Notes: generated from the letters alone by a model not told the origin. Positions 1 to 5,233 are shown, numbered from the stretch's first letter. The stretch is 5,233 nt of DNA from JBBITW01 sp037440525 (GCA_037440525.1 JBBITW010000220.1:1-5233), one strand, 5' to 3'. Made by a program: numbers and translations.

Positions 1-36
1 CAAGCCTACGAGAAATTAAATGAATCACAAACGTAG
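1..36 (+). CDS. Possible C-terminal end of an upstream gene (partial)
   Basis: Frame 1 is open from the window edge to a TAG stop at 34-36 and would encode the tail QAYEKLNESQT. The other two forward frames hit stops within the first 23 bases. The composition is plausible for a protein C-terminus, and a hairpin begins directly after the stop, as often seen at gene ends. Eleven codons are too few to identify a product, and a chance open frame of this length is not unusual, so this is only a candidate. Confidence 0.3.
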   Translation, partial: QAYEKLNESQT

Positions 37-57
37 GGCAAGGGCTTGTCCCTTGTC
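37..57. repeat. Short hairpin directly after the possible upstream stop codon
   Basis: Bases 37-44 (GGCAAGGG) pair with 50-57 (CCCTTGTC), giving an 8-bp stem with one G-U pair and a 5-base loop. It resembles the GGGCAAGGCTTGCC-type palindromes scattered through many uncultured bacterial genomes. It could also slow or stop transcription from the upstream gene, but no clean T run follows, so a Rho-independent terminator is not well supported. Confidence 0.4.
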
Positions 58-88
58 GCATTTGGTTTCATTTCTTATGTCGAATTAT

Positions 89-152
89 GACACAGCCCCC
101 AAGGGGAGAGGCAAGTTGTGAAGTAACTCTCTCCATGTTTGGGGACTGTGTC
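89..152. repeat. Quasi-palindromic hairpin repeat, copy 1
   Basis: Bases 89-102 (GACACAGCCCCCAA) match the reverse complement of 139-152 with one mismatch. The pairing continues inward: GGAGAG 105-110 with CTCTCC 129-134, and AGTT 114-117 with AACT 125-128. The result is a 64-base imperfect hairpin. A related sequence occurs at 541-596, and both copies lie 5-6 bases before the duplicated REP-like module, so hairpin and module probably form one composite unit. Confidence 0.7.
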
Positions 153-158
153 GCAATG

Positions 159-298
159 AGGTGTGCGCCATGTTTGTCATTCCGAGTCTCCTTTTTCTGT
201 CATTCCGAGCGAAGCGAGGAATCTTAGGAAAGATTTCTCGGCTAACGCCTCGAAATGACAACAGAGTGGTGTCATTCCGAGCGAAGTGAGGAATCTAT
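159..298. repeat. REP-like module, direct repeat copy 1
   Basis: These 140 bases recur at 602-740 with four substitutions and one single-base indel. The module contains a truncated unit (176-186), a full unit beginning GTCATTCCGAGCGAAGCGAG (199-224), an oppositely oriented variant (231-259, ending CGAAATGAC) and another forward unit (271-296). Units 199-224 and 231-259 face each other six bases apart and can fold into a long stem. GTCATTCCGAGCGAAGCGAG-type palindromes are widespread extragenic repeats in several anaerobic and uncultured lineages. Confidence 0.85.
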
Positions 299-300
299 TA

Positions 301-385
301 GATTGCCACGTCCCCCGCATCAAGTGCGGGGTTCTTACAACGACTTCGTCGGATTGCCACGCCCCCTCTGAATGCTCGCAATGAC
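301..385. repeat. Variant REP-like unit with GC-rich hairpin
   Basis: GATTGCCACG occurs at 301-310 and again at 352-361. The stretch 352-385 ends GCTCGCAATGAC, which read on the - strand is the GTCATTGCGAGC...GTGGCAATC variant of the same palindromic repeat family. Between the two lie a perfect 7-bp hairpin (CCCCGCA 313-319 with TGCGGGG 325-331) and a small CGAC/GTCG hairpin at 341-351. This mosaic follows the 159-298 module directly and has no counterpart after the second module copy at 602-740. Confidence 0.65.
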
Positions 386-540
386 TGATAAATATTTGCT
401 CAAAGCGGATTCGCCTTTGGCGGAAAGTTTAGAGTAAAAAAATCGCTCAATTTAGGCAACAACAAATTTCGATTTTGACTTTTCGCTGTTGATAGGATAG
501 ATTAAAAGTATTAATGAGGATAATTAATTCTTTATAATAT

Positions 541-596
541 CCCCACAATTCATAGGGAGAGAGTTATTTAACCCCCTACCCAATGGGGCTGTGGGG
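541..596. repeat. Quasi-palindromic hairpin repeat, copy 2 (diverged)
   Basis: CCCCACA (541-547) pairs with TGTGGGG (590-596). The interior GGGAGAGAGTTATTT resembles the reverse strand of the 89-152 hairpin, and the right end (GGGGCTGTGGGGCAA) resembles 141-156 in the forward direction. Because both copies are near-palindromic, orientation is ambiguous. This copy ends five bases before the second REP-like module. Confidence 0.55.
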
Positions 597-601
597 CAAA
601 A

Positions 602-740
602 AGGTGTATGCCATGTTTGTCATTCCGAGTCTCCTTTTTCTGTCATTCCGAGCGAAGCGAGGAACCTTAGGAAAGATTTCTCGGCTAACGCCTCGAAATG
701 ACACAGAGTGGTGTCATTCCGAGCGAAGCGAGGAATCTAT
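602..740. repeat. REP-like module, direct repeat copy 2
   Basis: This is the near-identical partner of 159-298, offset by 443 and then 442 bases after a one-base indel (ATGACAACAGAG against ATGACACAGAG). It has the same order of units: truncated forward 619-629, forward 642-667, reverse 674-702, forward 713-738. Similarity ends at GAATCTAT in both copies, after which the sequences differ. The small divergence suggests a recent duplication or conversion between copies. Confidence 0.85.
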
Positions 741-764
741 AGAATTCAAACCCTTATAAAACAT

Positions 765-793
765 AGATTCTTCGGCAAAAGCCTCAGAATAAC
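765..793 (-). repeat. REP-like unit, reverse orientation
   Basis: Read on the - strand, this unit starts GTTATTCTGAGGC and ends GCCGAAGAATCT, the GTCATTCTGAGG...GAAGAATCT variant of the same family. It faces the forward unit at 713-738 across a 26-base spacer and so could form another forward/reverse hairpin pair. Confidence 0.6.
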
Positions 794-805
794 ATTACGG
801 CACAG

Positions 806-843
806 TCTCCCTGGTGAGAAGGGAATTTCAGTACTTTTTCAGA
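806..843 (-). repeat. Isolated end of the MITE-like element
   Basis: This stretch starts TCTCCCTGGT and ends TTTCAGTACTTTTTCAGA. It matches the right arm of the 855-1077 element (1042-1071, CCTCCCTGGT ... TTTCAGGACTTTTTCAGA), allowing for a gap in the middle. It lies just before the left end of that element in the opposite sense: TACTTTTTCAGA (832-843) and TCTGAAAAAGTA (861-872) form a perfect 12-bp inverted repeat around 17 bases. It is probably the remnant of a neighbouring or interrupted copy. Confidence 0.55.
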
Positions 844-854
844 GGCCTATAAAA

Positions 855-1077
855 GAGATTTCTGAAAAAGTATTTAAATCGAATCTTATAGACTGGGGAG
901 GTGGGGTGGAAAAGCCTTCGAGCGGATACCGATAATAATATGGCACCATTGATTAATACCCTGAAAATGCATGATTTTCTTTGAAGCGATTGTAAGCAAT
1001 TTAACTTCTTAATGTCCGCATTCGAAGGGTTTGGAACCCTACCTCCCTGGTCATTTCAGGACTTTTTCAGATGTCTC
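855..1077. mobile_element. MITE-like long inverted-repeat element, complete copy
   Basis: The left arm (about 855-925) and right arm (about 1013-1077) are imperfect reverse complements. GAGATTTCTGAAAAAGT (855-871) pairs with ACTTTTTCAGATGTCTC (1061-1077) at 15 of 17 positions. GGGGAGGT...CCTTCGAGCGGA (895-925) pairs with TCCGCATTCGAAGG...ACCTCCCT (1015-1048) with small gaps. The centre is a hairpin, GAAAAT 963-968 with ATTTTC 974-979. At about 223 bp with no coding capacity, it fits a non-autonomous miniature element or a large dispersed palindrome. A second copy of its left half starts at 5124. No transposase and no clear target-site duplication are visible, so mobility is inferred from copy number and structure. 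Confidence 0.6.
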
Positions 1078-1098
1078 AAGCTTGTTGATTGTAATGCA

Positions 1099-1320
1099 TC
1101 ACTGAAGCGGGGAATTTAGTGATCTGGCAGGGATGTCTGAGAAAATCTTATAGCGGTAACCTTATCATGCCCCTTAAATTAAGAAAAGATGAACTAAAGA
1201 AATAAAGGCCAGCTATATCACTCACTTGGTTACCCTTAACAAAAAAATTTAAATCGTCCGCTTGATAAGATTTTCGAGGATATTCCTGCCAGATCTTTTA
1301 ACTTAGACCCGTTTAAGTGT
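1099..1320. repeat. Long imperfect inverted repeat upstream of aspS
   Basis: Bases 1121-1156 (starting GATCTGGCAGG, with GAAAATCTTAT inside, ending AGCGG) align with the reverse complement of 1258-1295. The first 31 positions match at 26, followed by a 2-base insertion and another five matches. Weaker similarity continues outward (CACTGAAGCGGGG at 1100-1112 against the reverse strand near 1306-1320). The span of about 220 bp is close to that of the 855-1077 element. AATCTTATAG at 1144-1153 is shared with that element's left arm at 882-891, so this may be a diverged relative. Confidence 0.55.
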
Positions 1321-1364
1321 GTTAATTATAGTTCTTGATTACCCTTAAAGATTCAGTTAATATT

Positions 1365-1373
1365 TGATATAAT
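1365..1373 (+). promoter_or_regulatory. Extended -10 promoter for aspS
   Basis: TGATATAAT contains a perfect -10 hexamer (TATAAT, 1368-1373) preceded by the TG of an extended -10 element. The -35 position is weak (TTAAAG at 1345-1350, 17-base spacer), as expected for extended -10 promoters. Transcription would start near 1380, giving a leader of about 20 bases with no room for a T-box or riboswitch. The region is AT-rich, so a chance match is possible. Confidence 0.5.
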
Positions 1374-1384
1374 ATTTTTTAATA

Positions 1385-1389
1385 AAAGG
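1385..1389 (+). promoter_or_regulatory. Ribosome binding site of aspS
   Basis: AAAGG lies 10 bases before the ATG at 1400 and supports that start codon. Confidence 0.5.
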
Positions 1390-1399
1390 TTTCTCAATC

Positions 1400-3178
1400 A
1401 TGATTGATCTACTGGGTAATTTAAAAAGGACAGATTACTGCGGAGAGCTCAGAAGAGAGGATGAGGGGCGTGAGGTAGTCCTTCTCGGATGGGTCCAGAA
1501 GAGGAGAGACCTTGGAGGACTTATATTTGTTGAACTCAGGGATCGGGAAGGTATTGTCCAGGTGGTCTTCAATCCTGAGATTAATCCAGAGGCCCACGAG
1601 AAGGCTCAATCCATACGAAGTGAGTTTGTTATAGGGGTGAGAGGGAATATTGTTCTGAGACCACATGGTACAGAGAATCCGAAACTCAAGACAGGCGAGA
1701 TTGAGGTAGTTGCAAAGGATTTGAAAATCCTTAATGTCTCAAAGACTCCACCTTTCCTTATCGAAGATGAGGAGGATGTAGCGGAAAATACGCGATTAAA
1801 ATACAGGTACCTGGATCTCAGGAGGCCCAAACTTCAGAAAAATCTAATCCTTCGACATAAAGTAGCAAAGGAGGTTAGAAATTACTTTGATAGGCTCGGA
1901 TTTTTGGAGATTGAGACCCCAATGCTTACAAAGAGCACCCCTGAGGGGGCAAGGGATTTTTTAGTCCCGAGCAGACTTAATCCGGGCCATTTCTATGCCC
2001 TGCCCCAGTCTCCTCAACTCTTTAAACAGATTCTTATGATATCGGGTTATGATAAGTATTTTCAGATCGTTCGATGTTTTCGTGATGAGGATCTACGCTC
2101 TGATCGTCAGCCTGAATTTACCCAGATAGATGTTGAGATGTCATTTGTAACAATTGATGATGTCAAAAAGACAATGGAAGGTCTCATGGTTCATATCTTT
2201 AAAAGGGTTTTAGATATAGAACTCGAGACCCCATTTCCTGTGCTGAGTTATCAAGAGGCAGTCAATCGTTACGGGATTGATAAGCCTGATATCAGATTTG
2301 GAATGGAGTTAAGGGACGTTTCAAATTTCTTTAGAGATTCATCTTTTCAAATATTTCGAGAGACCTTAGATGAAGGTGGGATTATAAAGGCAATAAATGT
2401 AAAGGGAGGTGGTTCTTTTAGCCGAAAGGAGATCGATGATTTTACCGATTTCGTTAAGAACTTTGGTGCTAAGGGATTGATATCTGCAAAGGTTACTTTA
2501 GACGGATGGCAATCTATCCTTCAGAAGAGTCTGGTAGAAGTTCACAGAAGGGGGATTGAAGAGTTGTTAAAGGCCTCAGAGAATGACCTCCTGCTTTTCG
2601 TTGGAGGTCCCCCAAAGGTTGTCAATCAATCCCTGGCCAATCTCCGATTGCACCTCGGTGAGAAATTAGGACTAATAACTGATGGGGAGTATCGTTTCGT
2701 CTGGATACTGGATTTTCCACTCCTCGAATTTGATGAGAAGGAGGGGCGTTTTGTTGCAGTTCATCATCCCTTTACTGCCCCAAAGGATGAGGATATTCCG
2801 AAGCTTAGGGAACATCCCGAGGATGTAAAGGCCAAGGCCTATGATTTGGTCCTTAATGGATCTGAGATTGGAGGCGGCAGCATCAGAAATCACCTGAGAG
2901 ATGTTCAATCCCTTTTGTTCGAAAAATTAGGGATGTCAGAGGAGGAGGCAAGAGAGAGGTTTGGGTTTTTATTAGAGGCACTCGAATACGGGACACCACC
3001 TCATGGAGGAATAGCCTTTGGTTTTGATCGCCTCATAATGATCATGAGTCATTCGGATTCTATAAGAGATGTGATTGCCTTTCCAAAGACACAGAAGGGG
3101 ACGTGTTTAATGACGGATGCACCATCAAGGGTGGATTCAAAGCAGTTGGAGGAATTGTGGATAAAATTAAAGATTTAA
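1400..3178 (+). CDS. aspS: Aspartyl-tRNA synthetase, bacterial type
   Basis: This cytosolic class II enzyme attaches aspartate to tRNA(Asp) using ATP. At 592 residues it has the usual bacterial length. The order is an N-terminal OB-fold anticodon-binding domain (about 10-115, with GWVQKRRDLGGLIFVELRD at 30-48), then the catalytic core interrupted by the bacterial GAD insertion (about 285-415). Visible motifs are motif 1 around P174 (ETPMLT), the aspartate-site QSPQLFKQ (203-210), motif 2 FRDEDLRSDRQPEFTQID (227-244, R228 contacting ATP) and motif 3 GTPPHGGIAFGFDRL (531-545, with R544). Nothing is truncated or missing. L38 in RRDLGG is the residue seen in tRNA(Asp)-specific enzymes; many non-discriminating enzymes have His there. 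The ATG start keeps the conserved RTDYCGELR and follows a good ribosome site. The next gene begins 20 bp downstream, so co-transcription is likely. Confidence 0.98.
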   Translation: MIDLLGNLKRTDYCGELRREDEGREVVLLGWVQKRRDLGGLIFVELRDREGIVQVVFNPEINPEAHEKAQSIRSEFVIGVRGNIVLRPHGTENPKLKTGEIEVVAKDLKILNVSKTPPFLIEDEEDVAENTRLKYRYLDLRRPKLQKNLILRHKVAKEVRNYFDRLGFLEIETPMLTKSTPEGARDFLVPSRLNPGHFYALPQSPQLFKQILMISGYDKYFQIVRCFRDEDLRSDRQPEFTQIDVEMSFVTIDDVKKTMEGLMVHIFKRVLDIELETPFPVLSYQEAVNRYGIDKPDIRFGMELRDVSNFFRDSSFQIFRETLDEGGIIKAINVKGGGSFSRKEIDDFTDFVKNFGAKGLISAKVTLDGWQSILQKSLVEVHRRGIEELLKASENDLLLFVGGPPKVVNQSLANLRLHLGEKLGLITDGEYRFVWILDFPLLEFDEKEGRFVAVHHPFTAPKDEDIPKLREHPEDVKAKAYDLVLNGSEIGGGSIRNHLRDVQSLLFEKLGMSEEEARERFGFLLEALEYGTPPHGGIAFGFDRLIMIMSHSDSIRDVIAFPKTQKGTCLMTDAPSRVDSKQLEELWIKLKI

Positions 3179-3184
3179 TCCAAT

Positions 3185-3191
3185 AGAGGGG
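3185..3191 (+). promoter_or_regulatory. Ribosome binding site of the LeuA-like gene
   Basis: AGAGGGG lies seven bases before the ATG at 3199, in the 20-bp gap after the aspS stop. It fixes the start of the second gene. With no room for a separate promoter in the gap, it supports translation from a shared mRNA. Confidence 0.65.
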
Positions 3192-3198
3192 ACAAGGC

Positions 3199-5016
3199 AT
3201 GACGATTACAAGGAAGAAAAAGACATTTCAAAGCAGACTTTCTTCAGGCCCATTTCCACTTCTGGATATACAGGAACCAAATCTTTACCGAAACATCTTC
3301 CCATATGAAGAGGTCTGTCGGGTGGAATTTGATAATAAGTTTGTCTTCATCGATCCACCTGAGGAGATATTTATCACAGATACCACTTTTCGGGATGGCC
3401 AGCAGGCAAGACCCCCATATACAGTTGAGCAGATTGTAACCCTCTATGATATGCTTCACAGGTTGGGGGGCGTAAATGGAGTGGTCCGTCAATGTGAGTT
3501 CTTTCTTTACAGTGAGAAGGATAAAGAGGCTATTGAGAAATGCAGGGAGAGAAATTATCGTTATCCTGAAATAACAGGATGGATAAGGGCAAATAAAGAG
3601 GATTTTAAACTTGTAAAGGAGATGGGGCTCAGGGAGACAGGAATTCTCACATCTGTCTCGGATTATCATATCTTTTTAAAATTGAAAAAGAATCGTAGGG
3701 TTGCCCTTCGTGAATACCTCTCTATCGTCTCATCAGCCCTGGATCTTGGCATCATCCCGAGATGCCACTTTGAGGATATTACCCGTGCAGATATATATGG
3801 TTTTTGTGTCCCCTTTGCACAGGATCTCATGAGACTTTCTGAAGAGGCCAAGCTACCTGTAAAGATAAGACTCTGCGACACACTGGGTTTTGGAGTTACC
3901 TACCCAGGGGCTTCACTTCCGAGGTGTGTTCCAAAGATAATAAGGGCAATGATAGATGATGCAGGGGTTCCTTCAGAATATCTTGAATGGCATGGGCATA
4001 ATGATTTTTATAAAGGATTGATAAATGCAACCACAGCATGGCTTTATGGGTGTTCGGCTGCTAATGGAACACTCCTGGGCTTTGGTGAGAGGACAGGCAA
4101 TGCCCCTGTTGAAGGTTTGATAATTGAATATATAAGCCTCATGGGCCATAGCAACGGGATTGATACAACGATGATAACAGAGATAAGAAATTATTTTGAA
4201 CGTGTTATAGGAGTCCATATTCCTCCCAATATGCCCTTTGTGGGAGCAAACTTCAATGCAACAAGCGCAGGCATTCATGCCGATGGAATCCTGAAGAATG
4301 AGGAGATATATAACATCTTCAACACCGCAAAGATTCTTAATCGACCAATCTCTATATCTGTAAATGATAAATCAGGACTGGCTGGAATTGCCCAGTGGAT
4401 AAACTCACACTTTGCACTGACCGGAAAGGATAGGGTTGAGAAGACCCATCCAGGGGTTGCAAAGATTAATCGCTGGGTAATGAAACAATATGAAGAGGGT
4501 AGGACTACTTCCATTTCTGATCAGGAGATGGAGAAGGTGACAAGAAAATATCTTCCCGAGATATTTGTCTCAGAGTTTGATATGCTCAAGGCCAGGGCTC
4601 ATGAGATGGCTGCCCATATTATTGAAAGAATCATTGAAGAGCCAAAAATGAAATCAATGGATTCAGCTCAGATGGAGCCAATCCTTCAGTCACTGGTGGA
4701 TGAGTTTCCCTACATCCAATTTGCATATGTTGTAGATATACAAGGGACGAAGATAACGAGAAATATCTGTCAGGCTGTAGATCAATCAAAATACCAAAAT
4801 GTTGGGGTTGGTGAGAACTACTCGAATCGCCCATGGTTCATAGAACCCTTGAGGGATGGCAAGATTCATGTAACAGACCTTTATTCATCAAAGATCACAG
4901 GTGCCCTATGTATTACTGTTGCAGGGCCTATTCGAAACGAGACAGGAGAAATCAGAGGTATACTTGGTCTGGATATAAGATTTGAGGATCTGACAAAAAG
5001 CGAAGAAGAATCATAG
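3199..5016 (+). CDS. LeuA/Re-citrate synthase-family enzyme fused to a Cache-like domain
   Basis: This is a DRE-TIM metallolyase-family condensing enzyme joining an acyl-CoA to a 2-oxo acid. Residues 55-370 form the HMGL-like barrel: TDTTFRDGQQARPPYT (60-75, catalytic R65 and metal ligand D66), CHFEDITRAD (189-198), RLCDTLGFG (224-232), metal-binding EWHGHND (263-269, H265 and H267) and NGTLLGFGERTGN (289-301). AGIHADGILKN (357-367) begins the LeuA-type helical subdomain, which runs to about 455. The RDGQQARPPYT signature resembles Re-citrate synthases of anaerobes as I remember them; homocitrate or isopropylmalate synthase remain possible, and some databases misname such proteins histone-lysine N-methyltransferase. 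After an amphipathic helix (457-480), residues 485-597 look like a Cache domain: FAYVVDIQGTKITR (508-521), YSNRPWF (541-547), VTDLYSS (558-564), ITVAGPI then GILGLDI (572-593). No signal peptide or membrane helix is visible. At 605 residues it is about 150 longer than the plain enzymes as I know them. Family is secure; substrate is not. Confidence 0.88.
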   Translation: MTITRKKKTFQSRLSSGPFPLLDIQEPNLYRNIFPYEEVCRVEFDNKFVFIDPPEEIFITDTTFRDGQQARPPYTVEQIVTLYDMLHRLGGVNGVVRQCEFFLYSEKDKEAIEKCRERNYRYPEITGWIRANKEDFKLVKEMGLRETGILTSVSDYHIFLKLKKNRRVALREYLSIVSSALDLGIIPRCHFEDITRADIYGFCVPFAQDLMRLSEEAKLPVKIRLCDTLGFGVTYPGASLPRCVPKIIRAMIDDAGVPSEYLEWHGHNDFYKGLINATTAWLYGCSAANGTLLGFGERTGNAPVEGLIIEYISLMGHSNGIDTTMITEIRNYFERVIGVHIPPNMPFVGANFNATSAGIHADGILKNEEIYNIFNTAKILNRPISISVNDKSGLAGIAQWINSHFALTGKDRVEKTHPGVAKINRWVMKQYEEGRTTSISDQEMEKVTRKYLPEIFVSEFDMLKARAHEMAAHIIERIIEEPKMKSMDSAQMEPILQSLVDEFPYIQFAYVVDIQGTKITRNICQAVDQSKYQNVGVGENYSNRPWFIEPLRDGKIHVTDLYSSKITGALCITVAGPIRNETGEIRGILGLDIRFEDLTKSEEES

Positions 5017-5123
5017 GATATTATCAACTCCATGCATTGGACATTAAAATTTTTCGATTTAAATATAACAACAAGATTTTTTTCATGTCCAGAAGTAGGG
5101 ACTGTAAGTCAAGGGTATACAAT
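5017..5123. other. Short non-coding spacer after the operon
   Basis: No gene is visible in these 107 bases. TGGACAT (5038-5044) pairs with ATGTCCA (5085-5091), but the 40-base loop and the absence of a following T run make it a poor terminator. No convincing Rho-independent terminator was found. Confidence 0.5.
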
Positions 5124-5233
5124 GAGACCTCTGAAAAATTAATAAAAACTATTCTTATAGACTTGGGAGGTGGGGTGAAAAAGCCTTCGAGCGGATACCG
5201 ATAATAATATGGCACTATTGATTAATACCCTGA
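5124..5233. mobile_element. MITE-like element, second copy, cut by the window edge
   Basis: These 110 bases align without gaps to 855-964, offset 4269. From 5160 to 5233 only three of 74 positions differ from 891-964. The outer part (GAGACCTCTGAAAAA against GAGATTTCTGAAAAA, then AT-rich sequence) is more diverged. Only the left arm and part of the interior are in view. The copy has the same orientation as 855-1077, so the aspS pair lies between direct copies. Confidence 0.8.

Larger units (their letters stand above)
37..1364. other. Repeat-rich non-coding region, no convincing gene
   Basis: About 1.3 kb contains no reading frame with protein-like features. The longest open frame on the + strand (708-935) is made of repeat sequence. 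Most of the stretch is covered by hairpins, REP-like palindromes and two long inverted repeats listed separately. Bases 387-540 are AT-rich and contain only a small hairpin at 410-424 (TTCGCC / GGCGGA around TTT). This region looks like a landing zone for dispersed repeats between an upstream gene and aspS. Confidence 0.75.

Noticed and set aside
533..538. TATAAT resembling a -10 box
   Set aside because: It lies in AT-rich sequence, has no -35 element at suitable spacing and no gene follows.
176..740. Possible CRISPR array from the repeated GTCATTCCGAG units
   Set aside because: Units alternate in orientation, spacing is irregular, variants differ from each other, and the sequence between copies is itself repeated rather than unique.
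708..935. Open reading frame of 75 codons on the + strand
   Set aside because: It is built from REP-like units and the left arm of the MITE-like element, has no recognisable domain, and parts of it recur as non-coding repeats elsewhere in the window.
895..964. Conserved structured RNA gene (high identity with 5164-5233)
   Set aside because: The conservation is explained by both being copies of the same inverted-repeat element; no promoter or terminator frames it. A covariance test on more copies could reopen this.
3244..3669. 141-codon open frame on the - strand
   Set aside because: It lies wholly inside the LeuA-like gene, opposite conserved catalytic motifs, and its translation shows no family features; it is a shadow frame. 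The smaller - strand frames inside both genes are rejected for the same reason.
5038..5091. Possible Rho-independent terminator after the second gene
   Set aside because: The 7-bp stem encloses a 40-base AT-rich loop, and the T run (5077-5083) lies inside the loop rather than after the stem.

Overview
The window holds a two-gene operon-like pair on the + strand, aspS (1400-3178) and a LeuA/citrate-synthase-family gene (3199-5016). It is preceded by about 1.36 kb of repeat-packed non-coding DNA (37-1399) and followed by a short spacer that runs into another repeat copy at the right edge. No tRNA, rRNA, CRISPR array or transposase gene was recognised. AspRS is universal and does not place the organism. 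The second protein resembles the Re-citrate synthase / isopropylmalate synthase-like proteins common in strict anaerobes (Deltaproteobacteria/Desulfobacterota, Clostridia, Dehalococcoidia). Together with moderate-to-low GC and GTCATTCCGAG-type dispersed palindromes, this suggests an anaerobic bacterium, perhaps Desulfobacterota or a related uncultured lineage. That placement is inference.

Layout. Bases 1-36 could be the last codons of an upstream gene. Bases 37-793 hold dispersed hairpin repeats: a composite unit (hairpin plus REP-like pairs) occurs twice in direct orientation, at 89-298 and 541-740, with the REP-like part about 96% identical. Bases 806-1077 hold an end fragment and then a complete 223-bp quasi-palindromic, MITE-like element (855-1077). 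Bases 1099-1320 hold a second long imperfect inverted repeat. An extended -10 promoter (1365-1373) and a ribosome binding site lead into aspS. The LeuA-like gene starts 20 bp after the aspS stop with its own strong ribosome binding site. From 5124 to the window end, the left half of the 855-1077 element reappears in the same orientation, so the two genes are bracketed by direct copies of one element about 4.27 kb apart.

How the genes may work together. AspRS charges tRNA(Asp). The second gene probably condenses an acyl-CoA (acetyl-CoA) with a 2-oxo acid (oxaloacetate if it is a Re-citrate synthase). Its main novelty is a C-terminal Cache-like sensor domain of about 130-140 residues on a protein with no visible membrane segment. 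This suggests a cytosolic condensing enzyme under small-molecule control through a domain normally found outside the cell in chemoreceptors and sensor kinases. Oxaloacetate is also the precursor of aspartate, which gives a speculative metabolic reason for the pairing with aspS.
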